Assembly (NCBI GenBank): GCA_934233735.1
Contig: CAKQGQ010000002.1
Span: 124,001 to 188,000 of the forward strand
Length of the DNA: 64,000 nt
Source of the DNA: an uncultured Clostridia bacterium
GTDB taxonomy: Bacteria; Bacillota; Clostridia; Peptostreptococcales; Anaerovoracaceae
Reading direction: 5' to 3'
Positions within the stretch are counted from its first letter, which is position 1. Each line of letters opens with the position of its first letter. This document shows, one piece after another, positions 60,631-64,000 of this stretch. A program made the translations under genes and the position numbers. A model generated the notes under the pieces. It saw nothing but the letters and a program-made list of their open reading frames with translations, was not told the DNA's origin and ran no database searches.

Positions 60631-61323
60631 ATGGAAATTATTTTAGCTGCAGCATTACTCCCGGCAATTATTCTAATGGTATATGTATATAAGCATGATA
60701 AAATTGAAAAAGAACCTTTCAGACTTTTGCTTGTTTTATTTATGTTCGGTGCGCTTTCCTGCATACCTGCCGGACTTTTGGAGGATTTTTTCTCCGGTGT
60801 TCTCGATTCTATGAATATCCAGGATACTCAGACCTATTACATAATCATGTGTTTTGGAATCGTTGCTTGTTCCGAGGAAGGCTTGAAACTTTTCTTTCTG
60901 AAGCGGAAAACATGGAAATGCCCGGATTTCAACTACACCTTTGACGGTCTCCTCTACTCTGTTTGTGTAAGTCTTGGTTTTGCAGGGCTTGAAAATATAA
61001 TGTATGTACTGGATTATGGATTCGGTGTCGTTATTTCAAGAGGCCTGCTTTCCGTGCCCGGACACTGCACCTTTGCAATCTTTATGGGTCTGTTCTATTC
61101 CAGAGCAAAATTCTACAGCGCTTACGGTAATAAAATAAGAGCCGGAGTCAACAAGCTGCTCAGCTTTGTCGTTCCGGTACTCTTACATGGTTATTATGAC
61201 TATTGCCTGATGATGCCAAGCGATACTTTGATTTACTGCTTCTTCGTTTTCGTGGTAATCGTTGATATTATCTCATTTAGAGTCGTTAAGAAGCAATCAG
61301 GTAGCGATGCCTATATCGCATGA
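60631..61323 (+). CDS. PrsW family intramembrane metalloprotease
   Basis: A 230-residue polytopic protein with the PrsW motifs EEGLKLFFL (EExxK), FDGLLYSVCVSLGFAGLEN, HCTFAIFMG and LLHGYYDY. In Bacillus PrsW cleaves an anti-sigma factor to start an envelope-stress response; the target here is unknown. Convergent with the PTS gene. Confidence 0.9.
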   Translation: MEIILAAALLPAIILMVYVYKHDKIEKEPFRLLLVLFMFGALSCIPAGLLEDFFSGVLDSMNIQDTQTYYIIMCFGIVACSEEGLKLFFLKRKTWKCPDFNYTFDGLLYSVCVSLGFAGLENIMYVLDYGFGVVISRGLLSVPGHCTFAIFMGLFYSRAKFYSAYGNKIRAGVNKLLSFVVPVLLHGYYDYCLMMPSDTLIYCFFVFVVIVDIISFRVVKKQSGSDAYIA

Positions 61324-61360
61324 GTCCTCTTTCATCGGCTTCTCCCGTATGCGGCGCAGA

Positions 61361-62443
61361 TTAGGAAAGCGTTAAATCGCCGTCTTTTACCCAGCCGATC
61401 TTGCGGAAGAACATATTGATAATCGGACATAACACAGCAGGAAGAATAATCGCTATGAGAGCCAGACCAATCCAGTCCATACTTGTAATCGCTGTTCTTA
61501 CCCCTTCCGTGATTTCGTTTGCCCATCCGGTATAAACACCGATTGGTCCTACGAGGCCGCAGGTTCCCATTCCGGATGAAATGGCAGGCCCATTCATTTC
61601 CATCTTAAATAAGCAGGTTGCGATTGGACCTGTAATTGCGGATGTAAGCGTTGGCGCAATCCAGATTTTAGGGTTTCTTACGATATTGCCCATCTGAAGC
61701 ATGGATGTTCCGAGCCCTTGCGAAATGATTCCGCCCCATCTGTTTTCTTTAAAAGACATGACCGCGAATCCCACCATTTGCGCACAGCATCCTGCGACCG
61801 CAGCTCCGCCTGCAAGTCCCGTGAGCTGTAATGCCGCACAGATAGCCGCGGACGAAATCGGAAGTGTAAGCGCAACACCTACAATAACGGAAACTAAAAT
61901 TCCCATCAGGAACGGCTGAAGCTCGGTTGCCCACATAATCAGGCTTCCCACTTTCATTGCCGCAGCACCGAGTGCCGGTGCCCACCATGCGGATAATGCA
62001 ACACCTACACCGATTGTCACCATAGGAGTTACAAGAATATCGATTTTTGTTTCTTTTGAAACTGCCTTGCCGACTTCGGATGCGATAATCGCAACAAACA
62101 GTACAGCAAGCGGTCCGCCTGCCCCGCCTAACGCGTTCGACGCAAAACCTACGGAAATCAATGAAAAGAGTACGAGCGGCGGGCAATTAAGCGCATATCC
62201 GATTGCAACGGCCATCGCAGGACCGCACATTGCCGATGCCAGTCCACCGATTGTGTACGGGATTTCGTTGATTGTCACAACTGTTCTCGTAAGCACTTCA
62301 ATGTTCAGCTGTGTTCCGAGTGTGTTGATAATGGTTCCGATAAGTAATGTGCAAAACAAGCCTTGTGCCATTGCACCAAGCGCATCAATTCCGTATCTTT
62401 TTACAGAAATAACGATGTCTTTTCTCGCTAAAAATTCTTTCAT
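61361..62443 (-). CDS. PTS transporter IIC-like membrane protein
   Basis: A 360-residue, roughly ten-helix protein of the EIIC_2 type (NEIPYTIGGLASAMCGPAMA; SNALGGAGGPLAVLFVAIIA; GPIGVYTGWANEI). Permease-like; no IIA or IIB genes lie nearby, so phosphotransfer is uncertain and relatives may act as uniporters. Divergent from none; downstream of ruvX on the same strand with a 49-bp gap. Confidence 0.82.
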   Translation of the reverse strand: MKEFLARKDIVISVKRYGIDALGAMAQGLFCTLLIGTIINTLGTQLNIEVLTRTVVTINEIPYTIGGLASAMCGPAMAVAIGYALNCPPLVLFSLISVGFASNALGGAGGPLAVLFVAIIASEVGKAVSKETKIDILVTPMVTIGVGVALSAWWAPALGAAAMKVGSLIMWATELQPFLMGILVSVIVGVALTLPISSAAICAALQLTGLAGGAAVAGCCAQMVGFAVMSFKENRWGGIISQGLGTSMLQMGNIVRNPKIWIAPTLTSAITGPIATCLFKMEMNGPAISSGMGTCGLVGPIGVYTGWANEITEGVRTAITSMDWIGLALIAIILPAVLCPIINMFFRKIGWVKDGDLTLS

Positions 62444-62492
62444 TTTTGTTTTTCTCCAATTTCTTTTCTTTTAGTGTTCCTACCTGGTGCTC

Positions 62493-62921
62493 CTACCGAA
62501 TGCTGTCCAGATAGCTTTGCAGGATGACAACGGCCGCCTGTTTATCAATAACCTTCTTACGGTCTTTTCTCTTGACATCTGCATCAATTAAAATACGCTC
62601 CGCAATGACCGTCGTAAAGCGTTCGTCCTGCCATACAACCTCTATCCCCTTCATGCCTGTAGAGCGCATCTTGTTCTCAAGCATTGTGCGGAACTCATAG
62701 ACTTTTTCGGTCTGCACGCTGTCAGAACCGTCCAGATTCTTATTCAGTCCGATGACAATTGTATCACACTCGTATTCTTTGACTAAATCCAGAATTTTTC
62801 CCGTATCCTTGCGAATCCCTACTCTTACCAGTGTCATCAAACCCTGCGCGGTAATGTTTAAAGGGTCTGAAACTGCAATGCCGACGGTTTTATCCCCGAC
62901 ATCAAGCGCAATCTTTCTCAT
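62493..62921 (-). CDS. ruvX: RuvX/YqgF family Holliday junction resolvase-like nuclease
   Basis: A 142-residue RNase H-fold protein (MRKIALDVGDKTVGIAVSDP with the first Asp; VIGLNKNLDGSD; VVWQDERFTTV; KKVIDKQAAVVILQSYLD). Involved in pre-16S rRNA 5' processing and/or recombination. The alaS-ireB-ruvX order is conserved in Firmicutes. Confidence 0.94.
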   Translation of the reverse strand: MRKIALDVGDKTVGIAVSDPLNITAQGLMTLVRVGIRKDTGKILDLVKEYECDTIVIGLNKNLDGSDSVQTEKVYEFRTMLENKMRSTGMKGIEVVWQDERFTTVIAERILIDADVKRKDRKKVIDKQAAVVILQSYLDSIR

Positions 62922-62997
62922 TTTGCTCTTTTCCTTTCGTTTTGCGAAGAAAATCGGAATTCATCCGAAAAATTCGACGCTGTTATTTTTTTATCAT

Positions 62998-63022
62998 AAC
63001 AAAAGCGGGCAACTCGCCCGCT
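62998..63022 (-). terminator. Minus-strand terminator after ireB
   Basis: Stem AGCGGGC/GCCCGCT with 5-base loop, T-rich on the minus strand. Confidence 0.8.
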
Positions 63023-63033
63023 CATGCTTTCCG

Positions 63034-63282
63034 TTATTTCTCAACCTCGACATATTCTCTCAGCATTTCTGCGATCAGCTCATCTCTATCAATGCTCTTG
63101 ATCATTGTTCGCGCGTTATTATAGCTGGTGATATAGGACGGGTCGCCCGAAATTAAATATCCTACCAGTTGGTCAATCGGGTTATAATCCTTTTCTTCCA
63201 GTGCACGATAAACTTCTTCAACAATCTGCTTGTTGGATTTTTGCATTTTGAAAGAATTGAACATAATTGTATTCTTGTCCAT
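63034..63282 (-). CDS. ireB: IreB family regulatory phosphoprotein (DUF965)
   Basis: An 82-residue protein (NTIMFNSFKMQKSNKQIVEE; LEEKDYNPIDQLVGYLISGD; PSYITSYNNARTMIK), near identical in form to IreB/YrzL. In enterococci it is phosphorylated by the IreK kinase and affects cell-wall antibiotic tolerance. Lies between alaS and ruvX. Confidence 0.95.
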   Translation of the reverse strand: MDKNTIMFNSFKMQKSNKQIVEEVYRALEEKDYNPIDQLVGYLISGDPSYITSYNNARTMIKSIDRDELIAEMLREYVEVEK

Positions 63283-63365
63283 TTGAAATACTCCCTTCCT
63301 TGTGTACCTACGGGTAATCTTGATTCATCTTGTATACATTATATTTTATCCTATACCAAATTATA

Positions 63366-64000
63366 CTATTTTATTAAGGATTCTGCAACAACAAATGCAT
63401 CATTTATTTTAGAAGAATCTTTTGCTCCTGCCTGTGCCATGTCGGCTTTGCCGCCGCCACCACCGCCGCATGCAGCCGCAATCTGCTTAATCATGTTTCC
63501 GGCATGGTATCCTTTTTCAAGCAGGTCGTCGGTAATGGAAACGAGGAATGTCACCTTTTCGCCGTTGACCGTTGCAAATACCATTACAATGCCTTTATGA
63601 GCTGCCTTGATGTCATCGGAAAGATTCCGCAGATCATTGATGGTATACTCGCTGAATTCCTTCGTGATGAGGCGCATACCGTTGATTTCCTTCGCTGCCG
63701 CAACCATTGCGTCAACTTCGCCGCCCATCGCTGCTTTTTTCATCTCTTCGATTTCCTTCTTGAGGCTCTTAAGCTCCTCTGCCATGGATTTTGCCTTATC
63801 TGCCAAAGCATTCTTATTGCACTTCAGAATCTCACAAACCTGCGCTACTGTAGTTTCTGCTGCATTTGCCGTTGTGAGGACGCCGGTTCCTGTTACAGCT
63901 TCAATTCTTCTCACGCCGGATGCCACGCCGCCTTCGGACACAATCTTGAAAGCACCGATTTCTCCGGTATTCTTCACATGTGTGCCGCCGCAGAGTTCAA
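63366..64000 (-). CDS. alaS: Alanine--tRNA ligase, C-terminal part (5' end outside window)
   Basis: The minus-strand frame is open to the window edge: ELCGGTHVKNTGEIGAFKIV carries the editing-domain zinc motif CGGTH and continues through GVASGVRRIEAVTG, a coiled-coil (LADKAKSMAEELKSLKKEIE) and the C-Ala domain with the glycine run GGGGGGKADMAQAG. About 210 of some 880 residues are present. Charges tRNA-Ala with alanine. Confidence 0.96.
   Translation of the reverse strand, partial: ELCGGTHVKNTGEIGAFKIVSEGGVASGVRRIEAVTGTGVLTTANAAETTVAQVCEILKCNKNALADKAKSMAEELKSLKKEIEEMKKAAMGGEVDAMVAAAKEINGMRLITKEFSEYTINDLRNLSDDIKAAHKGIVMVFATVNGEKVTFLVSITDDLLEKGYHAGNMIKQIAAACGGGGGGKADMAQAGAKDSSKINDAFVVAESLIK

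Noticed and set aside
1..64000. CRISPR arrays, tRNA and rRNA genes, insertion sequences
   Set aside because: I looked for regular repeat-spacer patterns, cloverleaf-like segments with CCA-type ends and transposase genes and saw none that I could support.

Overview
The window is a chromosomal segment of a low-to-mid GC Clostridia-type Firmicute. The evidence is a complete spoIIIA sporulation operon, strong AGGAGG ribosome sites, an Asp23-nusB-xseAB-ispA-dxs-tlyA block, mutS, mutL and miaA, and an alaS-ireB-ruvX group. A NuoF-like flavoprotein next to a large iron-sulfur/NADPH flavoprotein, a branched-chain amino acid exporter and a very codon-biased aminotransferase suggest a strict anaerobe that lives partly on amino acids. 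A family cannot be fixed from this window; a member of the Peptostreptococcales/Anaerovoracaceae side of the Clostridia is only a guess.

Layout. 1-5.1 kb: two-gene electron-transfer complex (5' end outside the window). 5.4-9.4 kb: NhaC antiporter, membrane-anchored LuxR-type regulator, AzlCD, and a 24-residue lipoprotein. 9.5-13.8 kb: spoIIIAA-AH, in which SpoIIIAF and SpoIIIAG are strikingly short. 13.8-20.5 kb: Asp23, nusB, a TsaD-like paralogue, xseA, xseB, ispA, dxs, tlyA. 20.6-24.5 kb: aminotransferase and mutS. 24.5-45.2 kb: an accessory block of about 20.7 kb lying between mutS and mutL. It holds a drug/metabolite exporter, an MBL hydrolase, a PLD-helicase-DUF3427 protein with a Nudix partner, a broken MATE gene, three Fic-domain genes in a row followed by a low-molecular-weight phosphatase, a CPBP-ArsR-flavin-MATE operon, and a redox/detoxification cluster (GyrI-like, nitroreductase, MFS, PEP mutase-like, LysR, flavodoxin, cupin, DUF362). 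45.3-53.5 kb: mutL, miaA, tyrosine recombinase, YnbB-like PLP enzyme, TVP38 protein, XRE regulator, second NhaC-like antiporter. 53.5-55.4 kb: a LexA-box-controlled YneA-like division inhibitor, a GGDEF protein and a zinc-ribbon protein.

55.5-60.5 kb is an integrated filamentous phage (inovirus). Direct repeats of 17 bp lie exactly 4,944 bp apart. All structural and replication genes are on the minus strand: ssDNA-binding-like protein, HUH Rep, two small proteins, major coat, adsorption protein, small membrane protein and Zot. One short membrane-protein gene on the plus strand has its own near-consensus promoter. No integrase is encoded. A highly structured non-coding segment sits between the adsorption module and zot. 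The last part, 60.6-64 kb, has a PrsW-type protease, a PTS-IIC-like permease, ruvX, ireB and the 3' part of alaS.

Most promising for follow-up: the inovirus with its three palindromic att-like sites, structured region and opposite-strand gene; the Fic triad with tandem operator-like repeats; the helicase/Nudix pair; the possible Sporomusa-type Nfn complex; and the reduced SpoIIIAF/AG. All calls are from reading the sequence; no database searches were run.
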